16,016 nt of DNA from a bacterium (GTDB lineage: Bacteria > Patescibacteriota > Minisyncoccia > Phycocordibacterales > SBAW01): NCBI GenBank assembly GCA_030647845.1, contig JAUSIO010000025.1:1-16016 (forward strand), written 5' to 3'. Made by a program: the position numbers and the translations under genes. The notes beneath the pieces are model-generated. The model worked only from the letters and a program-made list of their open reading frames with translations, did no database searches and had not been told where the DNA came from. Below, one piece after another: positions 1 through 6,675 of the stretch. Position 1 is the stretch's first letter; each line of letters starts with the position of its first letter.

Positions 1-539
1 AAAATCTGCACAATCTCGAACGTGTAGACCGGGTCGAGGTTGCCGGTGGGCTCGTCGGCGACTATGACGTCGGGCTGGTTGACTATTGCGCGCGCTATCG
101 CCACCCTTTGTTGCTCGCCGCCCGAAAGCTCGTCAGGAAAATTGTTTATCTTATCGCCCAAGTCCACGAGGTCCAAGACGTGCGGCACGTCGGAGCGAAT
201 TTCGGCTTCGTTGCGACCAGCGGCCTCCATCGCAAAGGCGATATTTTCGTACGCGGTTTTTTGCGGCAGGAGGCGGAAGTCTTGGAACACCGTGCCGATT
301 TTGCGGCGCAACTCACCAATGCGGTGGAGCGGCACTTTGTGCACATCTATCGACTCAAAAAAAACGGCACCCGAGGTTGGGCGCTCTTCTGCCAAGAGCA
401 TCTTAACGAGCGTGGTCTTGCCGGCGCCCGAGTGCCCTACTATAGAGATAAACTCGCCCGACTCCACCGAGAAGCTGACGTCTTCGAGCGCGACAGAATT
501 GTCGGCGTACACTTTACCCACGCGGTCAAAGTAAATCAT
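1..539 (-). CDS. ftsE: FtsE, cell-division ABC transporter ATPase (3' end outside window)
   Basis: I translated this minus-strand frame from the ATG at 539; it stays open to the window edge, giving the first 179 residues. The order of ATPase motifs is complete: Walker A GHSGAGKT (residues 35-42), Q-loop in VFQDFRLLP (about 84-92), signature LSGGEQQR (138-145) and Walker B VIVADEPTGNLD (158-169). The VFQDFRLL...KTAYENIAFAME stretch is typical of FtsE, which pairs with the membrane protein FtsX to control septal peptidoglycan hydrolases. ftsX would be expected just past the left edge. No SD precedes the ATG; a TATAGC hexamer ends 6 nt upstream, so the mRNA may be leaderless. The FtsE assignment over another MacB/LolD-type ATPase rests on the Q-loop region. 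Confidence 0.9.
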   Translation of the reverse strand, partial: MIYFDRVGKVYADNSVALEDVSFSVESGEFISIVGHSGAGKTTLVKMLLAEERPTSGAVFFESIDVHKVPLHRIGELRRKIGTVFQDFRLLPQKTAYENIAFAMEAAGRNEAEIRSDVPHVLDLVDLGDKINNFPDELSGGEQQRVAIARAIVNQPDVIVADEPTGNLDPVYTFEIVQI

Positions 540-749
540 AAGAATGCTATATATCCTGCGTCGCTCGGAAACAAAACTTCGTTTTGCTTCTCTCGCTTTC
601 CTCGGTTATAAATCACAACTTCCCTATTGTACCCCCGCCTCGCCGATGTGCAAAATAGGTTGTGCAGAGGGCAGTTTTCATTTTTTGACTTCGTTGGGCA
701 GGTCGGTTAAGTTTGATACGGAAGCAATCTTCAAGGGTGGAGAAGTTAC
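540..749. other. Intergenic region between divergent ftsE and purN
   Basis: This stretch of about 210 nt carries the start signals of two divergent genes. Near ftsE a small hairpin (CAAAAC, loop TTC, GTTTTG) lies around 573-590. Near purN are a TTGACT at 685-690 and an SD GGTGGAG just before the ATG. I see no convincing gene here. Confidence 0.5.
685..713 (+). promoter_or_regulatory. Possible purN promoter
   Basis: TTGACT at 685-690 (5 of 6 matches to the -35 consensus) is followed after 17 nt by TAAGTT at 708-713, a poor -10. The -35 and the spacing are good but the -10 is weak. Confidence 0.35.
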
Positions 750-1490
750 ATGAAAAGCGGCATGCGCTACGCGATATTGATTTCGGGCGGTGGCACCACG
801 GCGGAGCAAATTATTCTCGCCACCAAAGAGGGCGGGATGCTTGCTGACATCACCATCGCTCTGGTCGTCGCAAGCCGGCCCGATGCCGGGGGGATTGAAA
901 AAGCACTACGGGCCGGAATTCCCGAGAAGGATGTCATTGTTCGATACCCAGGAGGTCCTCTCATGACCCCAGAGGTGTTCGGAGAGCTATTACTCCTCGA
1001 ATTTCAAGACCGCGGAGTCGACGCATTTGGCCAACATGGCTGGATGCCCAACACGCCGCGCAATGTCATTGAGGCCCACCCGCGCCGCGGTATCAACCAG
1101 CACCCCGGCGCACTAGACCCCGGCCGCCCCGACTTTGGTGGCGAGGGTATGTGGGGTATGCGCGTGCACGCGGCGACGCTTTTGTTTGCCCGCACGGCAG
1201 GCCGCCGCAATTTTTGCACAGAGGCAACGGTGCAGTTTGTTGCCCCCGAGCTCGACAAAGGGGCGGTGGTTGCACGGGAGTGCGTGCCGATAGAAAAAGG
1301 CGACGACCCCGCCAGCCTGCAGAGCCGTGTGCTGCAGGCCGAACACGCGCTATGCATCCGCACTATCCGCCAACTGGCCGATGACACCCTGCAAGAGTTG
1401 GTGCGCCCCGAGCCGCTTATCCGACCCGAGGAGTATCATCTGCTCTGGGAGGCCAAGCAAAAAGCGAGGATACTGTATCCGCGTGGTTGA
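750..1490 (+). CDS. purN: Phosphoribosylglycinamide formyltransferase-like protein (PurN)
   Basis: The 246-residue product resembles PurN, which transfers a formyl group from N10-formyl-THF to GAR in step three of purine synthesis. Visible support is an N-terminal ISGGG nucleotide-binding loop, INQHPGALDP matching the family's N-x-H-P active-site motif, PELDKGAVV matching the D-x-G segment that carries the catalytic aspartate, then a GDDPASLQSRVLQAEHAL stretch typical of the family C-terminus. It is longer than usual (about 190-215 residues), with an insertion around GMWGMRVHAATLLF and a C-terminal extension. The start at 750 is supported by SD GGTGGAG 7 nt upstream. It is convergent with purD, which acts one step earlier. 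Divergence of the N-terminal loop from the usual S-G-x-G-S-N leaves room for a different formyl acceptor. Confidence 0.75.
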   Translation: MKSGMRYAILISGGGTTAEQIILATKEGGMLADITIALVVASRPDAGGIEKALRAGIPEKDVIVRYPGGPLMTPEVFGELLLLEFQDRGVDAFGQHGWMPNTPRNVIEAHPRRGINQHPGALDPGRPDFGGEGMWGMRVHAATLLFARTAGRRNFCTEATVQFVAPELDKGAVVARECVPIEKGDDPASLQSRVLQAEHALCIRTIRQLADDTLQELVRPEPLIRPEEYHLLWEAKQKARILYPRG

Positions 1491-1514
1491 AGCCGCTCTT
1501 TTGAGCGGTTTTTT
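1491..1514 (+). terminator. Rho-independent terminator of purN
   Basis: Stem AGCCGCTC / GAGCGGTT with a TTTT loop is followed by a T-run, starting 1 nt after the purN stop codon. Confidence 0.85.
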
Positions 1515-1521
1515 ATTTTCA

Positions 1522-1547
1522 AGAAAAAACCGCCCTTGTTAGAGCGG
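1522..1547 (-). terminator. Rho-independent terminator of purD
   Basis: On the minus strand CCGCTC (overlapping the purD stop codon) pairs with GGGCGG through one G-U pair, followed by six T residues. It lies directly against the purN terminator, so the two convergent genes are separated by back-to-back terminators. Confidence 0.8.
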
Positions 1548-2867
1548 GTTGTTGCGTATATGCTGGCGCTCCTGCGCACTTTGGAGCATAAGCGCGCTTT
1601 GGCCAATGGTGCGGCTGAAGTCCATGTTGGTGAAGTGGATACAAGAGACTCCTTCGTAGGCACGAGCGAGCGCTTGCTCCAGCGTTTTGCCGATTGCAGT
1701 GACGTGTAAGACACGATTACCGTCGGTGAGGAGTTCCCCCCTTTCGCCACGCCGCACCCCCGCCGGGAATACAATGACACTCGGGACTTGTTCCGCCTCT
1801 TCGATGCCCATTATCGGGAACCTATATTGGGGCTTCCCACCATGGCGGCCATAACCACCGGACACTGCCGCGATACTCGCGGCGTAGCCGGGGCGCCATC
1901 GCACTTCGTCTGTGCTAGCCAGGTCGCCCTCCGCTGATGCGAAGGTCAGATTGTAGAGAGAACTTTCGAGCAGGCGCATGTATGCTTGCGTCTCCGGGTC
2001 ACCGAAACGCGCATTGTATTCAAGCAGGTAGGGACCTTTAAATTGCGGGTAGAGCAAACCACGGAATGGCCGACCGCGCTCGTGCAATTCTGCGAGGGTC
2101 TCCACAGTGGTTTGATGTATCGCTGCTCTATGCTCTCGCCCCACCCACGGCACGGGCACGATAGCACCAACACCGCCAGTAAACGGCCCACCAGGGATAA
2201 GTTGGCTATGGTCTTGCGCCACTGGGAAATGCACCGCACTTTTACCGTCTCCGTCGGCCACAGCATGTGCCGAAAGTTCTTCACCATCTTCGATTACTTG
2301 CTCGATGATGACGCTTGAACCGGCATTACCCTGTAGCATGAAAAACCGTAGAGCTGCTGTGGCTTCAGAGACCGTGCGGACGATGCGCGTGCGCTCGCCG
2401 GAACGAGGGTCTTCCGTCTTGATAACGACCGGCATCTGTGCGACCTCGACATATGCGAACGCTTCACCAGGGTTTGTGAATACCCTGTAACCGGCCGTCT
2501 GAATACCACGGACTCCCGCGATGTCTTTGCCATCCGCTTTCGAGCACTCAATTGCTGCCGCGGCTTGCGTCGGGCCGAACACCCGCAGACCGTATGCCAC
2601 CAAAGAATCAACAATGCCCATCTCGAGTAATTTTTCCGGCCCGATGATGATAAGGTCAATGTGAAATTGGAGAGCAAAATTTGCGATCGCATAGAAATAG
2701 TCCTTAGACGTCGCGCAACCCTCCAGAGCAATCGGCACGCAAGTTGCCCAGCGGTCGGTGCCACCATTGCCAGGAGCAATATACACCTGGCATTGCTCGC
2801 GGTGGAACTTCCAAGCGAGCGCGGCTTCACGGCCGCCACTGCCGAGAATCAGTATTCTTCTGCGCAT
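1539..2867 (-). CDS. purD: Phosphoribosylamine-glycine ligase-like protein (PurD), divergent
   Basis: The 442-residue ATP-grasp protein resembles PurD, which joins phosphoribosylamine and glycine using ATP. N-terminal ILILGSGGREAALAWK and APGNGGT are PurD hallmarks, and EYNARFGDPETQ is the metal/ATP-binding segment of the grasp domain. Two other motifs have drifted: the usual VVKADGLAAGKGV region reads VVIKTEDPRSGERTRIV, and the usual HDFKR/GPNTGGMGA region reads QDHSQLIPGGPFTGGVGA. The ATG at 2867 was chosen because an AAGGAAGGG SD lies 8 nt upstream; a TTG at 2873 is in frame but too close to that SD. The gene is convergent with purN. PurD-like is firm; retained GAR synthetase activity is inferred. 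Confidence 0.8.
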   Translation of the reverse strand: MRRRILILGSGGREAALAWKFHREQCQVYIAPGNGGTDRWATCVPIALEGCATSKDYFYAIANFALQFHIDLIIIGPEKLLEMGIVDSLVAYGLRVFGPTQAAAAIECSKADGKDIAGVRGIQTAGYRVFTNPGEAFAYVEVAQMPVVIKTEDPRSGERTRIVRTVSEATAALRFFMLQGNAGSSVIIEQVIEDGEELSAHAVADGDGKSAVHFPVAQDHSQLIPGGPFTGGVGAIVPVPWVGREHRAAIHQTTVETLAELHERGRPFRGLLYPQFKGPYLLEYNARFGDPETQAYMRLLESSLYNLTFASAEGDLASTDEVRWRPGYAASIAAVSGGYGRHGGKPQYRFPIMGIEEAEQVPSVIVFPAGVRRGERGELLTDGNRVLHVTAIGKTLEQALARAYEGVSCIHFTNMDFSRTIGQSALMLQSAQERQHIRNNPL

Positions 2868-2915
2868 CTCCAAAACCCTTCCTTATTAAGACAGAACAAC
2901 TGCCCGCACTATACA

Positions 2916-3785
2916 CTAGTTTGGTTTTTGCAAAAACGGGTCGAGGTTGCCCTCGAGAACTCCGGCGGCGTCGCGGACCTCCACACCTGTGCGGTGGTCT
3001 TTAACGAGTTGGTACGGATGCAATACGTAGGAGCGGATTTGGCTACCCCATTCGATTTTGCCCGCCGCAGTCGAGAGGTCGGATATTTTTTCTTTGCGCT
3101 CTTGCTCGAGCTGGCGAAGCAGTTTTGCTTTTACAATCGCGAGTGCTTTTTCTTTATTCGCGCCTTGTGTGCGCTCGCCGTCGACGTGTGCGCTTATGCC
3201 AGTGGGTGTGTGCACCACGCGCACGGCAGTCTCGCGCTTGTTGACGTTTTGCCCGCCGGGGCCAGAGGAGCGCGCCATGGTAATTTCTAAATCGTCTGGA
3301 GTAATTTCGACATCGGTAACTTTATCTATGACCGGCAGGACCTCGACCAACACAAACGAGGTCTGGCGTTTTTTTGACGCATTAAACGGCGAGATGCGCA
3401 CCAAGCGGTGCACGCCATATTCTTGTTTCAAGGTCCCGTAGGCACCGCGACCTTCTATCTCGACAGACATATTGCGGTAGCCGCCGTGGTCATTTTCGTT
3501 TTTGTGCAGTACGCGCACGCCCCAGCCACGCGCCTCGGCAAATTTGCGGTACATATCAAACAACATATGGGCAAAATCTTCGGCATCGTCGCCGCCGGCA
3601 CCCGCAACAAACGAGACCACCGCATTGCCCCGCTCCCACGCGCCCGCTCCCTCGGCCGCCAGTTTTAAATCGTGGAGCTCTTTGAGCAACTGTTGCGCTT
3701 TGTTTTTATCAACCCAAAAATCCGTCGCCTGCATCGCGGCCTCGATTTCTTGTATGCGCTGGTGTACCTCCCCTTTTGCTTCCAT
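2916..3785 (-). CDS. prfB: Peptide chain release factor 2 (short form)
   Basis: The 289-residue product is a class I release factor. [17 protein letters not shown] contains the GGQ motif (residues 177-179) that triggers peptidyl-tRNA hydrolysis. [10 protein letters not shown] contains the RF2-specific SPF motif (132-134), which reads UAA/UGA, so this is RF2 and not RF1. E. coli RF2 has 365 residues; here about 73 N-terminal residues are missing and no in-frame UGA programmed-frameshift site is present. The ATG at 3785 is preferred because a TATACT -10 ends 6 nt before it, implying leaderless mRNA; further in-frame ATGs at 3833 and 3851 lie inside the divergent promoter region. RF2 here argues against UGA reassignment as in Gracilibacteria. 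Confidence 0.93.
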   Translation of the reverse strand: MEAKGEVHQRIQEIEAAMQATDFWVDKNKAQQLLKELHDLKLAAEGAGAWERGNAVVSFVAGAGGDDAEDFAHMLFDMYRKFAEARGWGVRVLHKNENDHGGYRNMSVEIEGRGAYGTLKQEYGVHRLVRISPFNASKKRQTSFVLVEVLPVIDKVTDVEITPDDLEITMARSSGPGGQNVNKRETAVRVVHTPTGISAHVDGERTQGANKEKALAIVKAKLLRQLEQERKEKISDLSTAAGKIEWGSQIRSYVLHPYQLVKDHRTGVEVRDAAGVLEGNLDPFLQKPN

Positions 3786-3791
3786 ATGGGG

Positions 3792-3800
3792 AGTATACCA
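3792..3800 (-). promoter_or_regulatory. Extended -10 promoter of prfB, likely leaderless
   Basis: On the minus strand TGG-TATACT (an extended -10 of type TGn plus hexamer) ends 6 nt before the prfB ATG, so transcription would begin at or next to the A of ATG. No SD lies upstream. No good -35 is visible. Confidence 0.5.
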
Positions 3801-3805
3801 CACGC

Positions 3806-3833
3806 TTGACAAAAGTATGTTATCGTGTAGCAT
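3806..3833 (+). promoter_or_regulatory. Promoter of the gene at 3887
   Basis: Perfect TTGACA at 3806-3811, a 16-nt spacer and TAGCAT at 3828-3833 (4 of 6 matches). It is back to back with the prfB promoter and gives a 5' leader of about 45-50 nt ending in the SD GGGAGG. Confidence 0.6.
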
Positions 3834-3886
3834 AGGTAACGGAAGATCCATTCGGGCTTCTGCGTTTCAACCAATGGGAGGCAGAG

Positions 3887-4867
3887 ATGCCCCATTATAC
3901 ATACGGACTTCTCCGGACCGACGTTTCGTCCGAAGCACAGGCCCACAACAACACGCTGCTGGGCAAGTGGACCCTCGGTATCGAGGTTACCGACCCCGAG
4001 TTGGCTAGGTTGTGCGGCTTTGGCAACATCGACCCGCAGCACGGCCGGGGCGGTGCGGGTAAATCGTCCGCCATCGAGCAAGCTCTGGGCCACCCGCTTC
4101 CACCCGACGGCGCGGCCTTGGTAACCATCCGCCCAGACAAAGATTCGTTCGGGGCGATGGCGGTGCTCATGCTTCGCGCTGAGGGTCGGATGCATGATAT
4201 CGAGTTTGGTTTGGTCGCGTGGGTGGGAACCATGGACCAGATGGGTTTCCATAACGCTCGATCGCAATATCCTGACCTATACGAAAAATATGGCGACAAA
4301 GATGCCACTGACGCTCTGCAAGTAGTCACACGGAGTCCTGACCTCCGTTTGACGATGGAAGAGCGGGTCAGAAAGATTGGCGATATCCTCACGGGCGAAA
4401 TGTCCCGAAGGGAAATGCGGGAGTATGTGGCACTCAAACCACAACCCCTCGGCGAGAATCCCGATTTCGATGTCGAGATGCACGGTCAAGTCGCGTTCGT
4501 CACGGCAGCAGGCAAATATCATGCGGCACGCGATTGGGCTAACCGTCGCTATACGGTGGCTATCATTTTCGACCCGCAATATCGGGACGAGACCCAAGAG
4601 CGCGACCGGAATGAACCATATCGCCGCTGGTGTGTCATCAGGCAACGTGGTGTCTTCGACCGCCATGGTTTCGAAGAAGCCCTAAACAAAGCCGAGGCGA
4701 CAGCGCGGTCAATACCCGTCTGCCAGCTCACCAGCATCGGCTGCAAGTGGGGCGGCCCAACAAATATCGTGGTCTCCCCTAAAGGACAAGGTCATGAAAC
4801 CAGACTTTCGGAAGAACAAATAATTACGATTACCCGCGAGCACGCCGACTCCGGCATCGTGACCTAG
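3887..4867 (+). CDS. Conserved-looking protein of unknown function
   Basis: I do not recognise this 326-residue protein with certainty. SD GGGAGG lies 5 nt before the ATG. There is no signal peptide or membrane segment, so it is probably cytoplasmic. The N-terminal half has TLGIEVTDPELARLCGFGNIDPQHG and ALVTIRPDKDSFGAMAVLMLR; the latter faintly recalls the D-x-D-S-x-G-A pattern of DHH-type phosphoesterases, but an HH pair is not evident. The middle is charged and helical (EERVRKIGDILTGEMSRREMREY), and the C-terminal third contains GKYHAARDWANRRYTVAIIFDP and IGCKWGGPTNIVVSPKGQG. It has its own promoter and terminator and is followed by a similarly organised Nudix-like gene. Assigning a function would be speculation. 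Confidence 0.75.
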   Translation: MPHYTYGLLRTDVSSEAQAHNNTLLGKWTLGIEVTDPELARLCGFGNIDPQHGRGGAGKSSAIEQALGHPLPPDGAALVTIRPDKDSFGAMAVLMLRAEGRMHDIEFGLVAWVGTMDQMGFHNARSQYPDLYEKYGDKDATDALQVVTRSPDLRLTMEERVRKIGDILTGEMSRREMREYVALKPQPLGENPDFDVEMHGQVAFVTAAGKYHAARDWANRRYTVAIIFDPQYRDETQERDRNEPYRRWCVIRQRGVFDRHGFEEALNKAEATARSIPVCQLTSIGCKWGGPTNIVVSPKGQGHETRLSEEQIITITREHADSGIVT

Positions 4868-4889
4868 TCAGCCGAATTTCCGGTAGCAG

Positions 4890-4920
4890 ACGACGAGCGC
4901 AACATGCGCTCGTTTTTTCT
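4890..4920 (+). terminator. Rho-independent terminator of the gene at 3887
   Basis: Stem ACGAGCGC / GCGCTCGT with loop AACAT is followed by TTTTTT. It lies about 25 nt after the stop codon and just before the next promoter. Confidence 0.85.
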
Positions 4921-4932
4921 TTCCCGTTTTTC

Positions 4933-4961
4933 TTGACTTTTTTGTAAAGATAATATATAAA
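4933..4961 (+). promoter_or_regulatory. Promoter of the Nudix-like gene
   Basis: TTGACT at 4933-4938, a 17-nt AT-rich spacer and TATAAA at 4956-4961. It sits directly upstream of the leader containing SD AGGAGA. Confidence 0.75.
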
Positions 4962-5003
4962 CCAATGTGAAAGTTCTTGTTAGGCCCAGTCAAGGAGACA
5001 GTG

Positions 5004-5534
5004 ATGGAATTCGCAGAATTTGGCATCTCACCCACCGATGAGTGGGCGGCGTTTGGTCTGGTACGGGTCTTCGATGTAGACTACGTGCGCATCCGGAAGC
5101 CAAAGCCCGTCGGCAGGACCCACATCCCTATCGGATGGGTGGTTGTCAAAAATCCGCACGGCGTGCGTGTGACGCATAAGCTCCCTGGTGGGAGCAAGGA
5201 GGCAACTGATAAAGACCCTCTCAAGACCTTTTTCCGGGAGTTGTGGGAGGAAGCCCACATAGTGGGCAACCCTCGCCATACACAATACCTTGGTAAAGAA
5301 TGGATGCCTGAAAGTGCCCTGGGCGGAGCGCACTGGCGGATATTTTTCCAAACCGACATCGGGAGGCGCAAACTCGCCAGGATGAATGGAGACCATCCTC
5401 GAAGCAACGGTGACAAGCCAGAGTTCACTGGCCTTCGAGAGTTTGGGTACCTTGTTGCCAGTAGGAAGTTCATGCCCAGCCACTATAAGAATCTCGTAAA
5501 GTTCGGCGCCATCCTAAAGTTTAACGGCGCATGA
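5004..5534 (+). CDS. Nudix-hydrolase-like protein with degenerate Nudix box
   Basis: The 176-residue product contains a Nudix-like helix: GGSKEATDKDPLKTFFRELWEEAHI at about residues 62-86. The REL-W-EE part (R78, E79, E82, E83) fits the metal-binding REUxEE core of enzymes that cleave nucleoside diphosphates linked to another group. The first half does not fit: the glutamate expected 8 residues before R78 is K70, and the leading glycine is displaced by one. ATG 5004 is chosen because SD AGGAGA lies 7 nt upstream; an in-frame start at 4977 has no SD. The gene has its own promoter and terminator. Its substrate cannot be told; reduced or altered activity is possible. Confidence 0.75.
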   Translation: MEFAEFGISPTDEWAAFGLVRVFDVDYVRIRKPKPVGRTHIPIGWVVVKNPHGVRVTHKLPGGSKEATDKDPLKTFFRELWEEAHIVGNPRHTQYLGKEWMPESALGGAHWRIFFQTDIGRRKLARMNGDHPRSNGDKPEFTGLREFGYLVASRKFMPSHYKNLVKFGAILKFNGA

Positions 5535-5552
5535 GCCGTTCAATAGACAACA

Positions 5553-5579
5553 AGCCGTGGAGTGATCCGTGGCTTTTTT
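5553..5579 (+). terminator. Rho-independent terminator of the Nudix-like gene
   Basis: A 9-bp stem AGCCGTGGA / TCCGTGGCT (with G-U pairs) closed by a GTGA loop of the GNRA type is followed by TTTTTT. It separates the + strand gene from the minus-strand tRNA genes. Confidence 0.8.
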
Positions 5580-5596
5580 CTTTTACAAAAAACTTC

Positions 5597-5672
5597 TGGA
5601 GCCGGAGGCCAGGATTGAACTGGCGACCCCGTCTTTACGAAAGACGTGCTCTACCAACTGAGCTACTCCGGC
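5597..5672 (-). tRNA. tRNA-Thr (anticodon CGT)
   Basis: Complete cloverleaf on the minus strand: acceptor GCCGGAG/CTCCGGC, D arm GCTC...GAGC with loop AGTTGGTA, anticodon stem CGTCT/AGACG with loop TTCGTAA (anticodon CGT, reads ACG), T arm GCCAG-TTCAATC-CTGGC, discriminator T, and an encoded CCA. It is the only tRNA in the window with an encoded CCA tail. Confidence 0.95.
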
Positions 5673-5685
5673 TTCTGCTTTTGCT

Positions 5686-5701
5686 CCGATTTTAAAATCG
5701 G
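5686..5701. repeat. 16-bp perfect palindrome between the two tRNA-Thr genes
   Basis: CCGATTTTAAAATCGG is self-complementary and lies directly after the 3' end of the intron-containing tRNA. It may act as a processing or pausing hairpin; there is no T-tract, so it is not a standard terminator. Confidence 0.5.
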
Positions 5702-5702
5702 G

Positions 5703-5964
5703 AGCCGATGTCCGGGATCGAACCGGAGACCTACTCCTTCGTTTACACCTCTTTTTCTAAAGCACTATGTAAGAGGACTAGACTGTATCTTTCCGCGCGT
5801 GGCGGACCCTTGTCAGTCGTTCGAGCGTCTTTGCATAAAACGCTACGGTCTTAGCCTGTGCAGGCCGTTAACCGTTATTCGGGATTCACCACGACGTCGC
5901 CGTCGAGGTGGGCAGGAGGAAACGCCCCACCATGGAGTTGCTCTACCATCTGAGCTACATCGGC
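5703..5964 (-). tRNA. tRNA-Thr (anticodon GGT) interrupted by a group I intron
   Basis: The 5' exon is 5929-5964 (36 nt) and the 3' exon 5703-5739 (37 nt). Joined they form a normal cloverleaf: acceptor GCCGATG/CATCGGC, D loop AGATGGTA, anticodon stem ACTCC/GGAGT with loop ATGGTAA (anticodon GGT, reads ACC/ACU), T arm TCCGG-TTCGATC-CCGGA, discriminator T. CCA is not encoded. The intron sits after position 36, inside the anticodon loop, where bacterial tRNA group I introns often lie. Alternative junctions giving other anticodons were rejected because the intron must follow a U and end in G. Confidence 0.85.
5740..5928 (-). ncRNA. Group I self-splicing intron in tRNA-Thr(GGT)
   Basis: The intron is 189 nt. 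P1 can be drawn as exon GGU plus intron GGGG pairing with internal guide UCCUGCC (intron nt 12-18), placing the required U-G wobble at the 5' splice site. The intron ends in G (5740). P7 is GACTG (5814-5818) with CAGTC (5781-5785), the 3' strand in the context AAGATACAGTC that resembles the conserved S element. P8 fits TCCGC-CACGC-GCGGA. There is no ORF inside. Subgroup IC3, as in other bacterial tRNA introns, is likely but not established. Confidence 0.82.
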
Positions 5965-5994
5965 TTGTAAAAGAACAATCGCAGAATACCGTAC

Positions 5995-6597
5995 TTATTG
6001 CAACTTTTCAATCTCTCCGCACAATAAATCCCTTAGTTTCTTGTTACACACGCAAATAGTTAACACCCCGTGTTTTGTCTTCTCTCTATAAGTGCCGATG
6101 CTCCGAGCTGGTGTCACAATAACTTTCATAAACTGCTTTTTTGGTATACCGAGCGTGCGAGACCAAAATTGTAATGCTTCCGTGGGCGACATGTCGCTAA
6201 ATATTTGTAGACCAAACCGAAATTTCCATTTGGGGATGTTATAAAACCGAACGAGAAATTCCAAAAAGCGTTTTTGGAGGTATGGGTCAGTGTTTCCAAG
6301 CCGGATAGCGTTTTTATTTTTCTTATTCCCCTCTCCCCAATACAAACCGACACCAAGTCCAAAAAGGAACGATTCTTCCTTCGTGTGTGGCGGCGTGAAC
6401 AAAAATGGATCTCCGTTTGGATTGCTTTTAGCATATACCGCTTCGGAAATAGAGCGTTTCTGGATGTGATATTTGGCAAGCCAAAAATTCACCTTATGAT
6501 CAGAACAAGAATACGTGGTGGCAATCTCATGCGCCGATTTTTTCTGTCGCACATAGATCTCAACAAGTACTGTTTTTGTCCAAGGAGCACCAGCCAT
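5995..6597 (-). CDS. LAGLIDADG-like homing-endonuclease-family protein with N-terminal HTH
   Basis: The 200-residue product begins with a helix-turn-helix-like segment (LVEIYVRQKKSAHEIATTY, then CSDHKVNFWLAKYHI). It continues with FLFGLGVGLYWGEGNK, resembling the first LAGLIDADG helix and its acidic residue, and IRLGNTDPYLQKRFLEFLVRFY, as found in that fold. A second LAGLIDADG helix is not obvious, so it may act as a dimer or be a non-cutting DNA-binding derivative. It is transcribed toward the intron-bearing tRNA-Thr and ends 30 nt from it. ATG 6597 is preferred to TTG 6615: CATACT ends exactly 6 nt upstream, suggesting a leaderless mRNA. Codon use is more AT-rich than neighbouring genes. 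Family placement is by pattern only. Confidence 0.7.
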   Translation of the reverse strand: MAGAPWTKTVLVEIYVRQKKSAHEIATTYSCSDHKVNFWLAKYHIQKRSISEAVYAKSNPNGDPFLFTPPHTKEESFLFGLGVGLYWGEGNKKNKNAIRLGNTDPYLQKRFLEFLVRFYNIPKWKFRFGLQIFSDMSPTEALQFWSRTLGIPKKQFMKVIVTPARSIGTYREKTKHGVLTICVCNKKLRDLLCGEIEKLQ

Positions 6598-6631
6598 ATA
6601 AAAAGTATGGCGCAAACTATGTGCTAAGTAA

Positions 6632-6656
6632 AGCTATACCTGTGTATAGTATAGCT
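6632..6656. repeat. Inverted repeat upstream of the LAGLIDADG-like gene
   Basis: Arms AGCTATAC (6632-6639) and GTATAGCT (6649-6656) flank a 9-nt spacer. It lies between two minus-strand genes, so it could be an operator for the LAGLIDADG-like gene or a weak terminator for the gene at 6676; there is no T-run. Confidence 0.5.
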
Positions 6657-6675
6657 CTACTAAAAATATTAGGTT

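Noticed and set aside
40..611. Plus-strand open frames over the left edge
   Set aside because: They are antisense to ftsE, whose motifs are unmistakable on the minus strand.
5703..5964. Reading the split tRNA as tRNA-Arg(ACG) or as two tRNA fragments
   Set aside because: Only the junction after U36 with an intron ending in G gives a 7-nt loop, a P1 with U-G at the splice site and a Thr-like tRNA.
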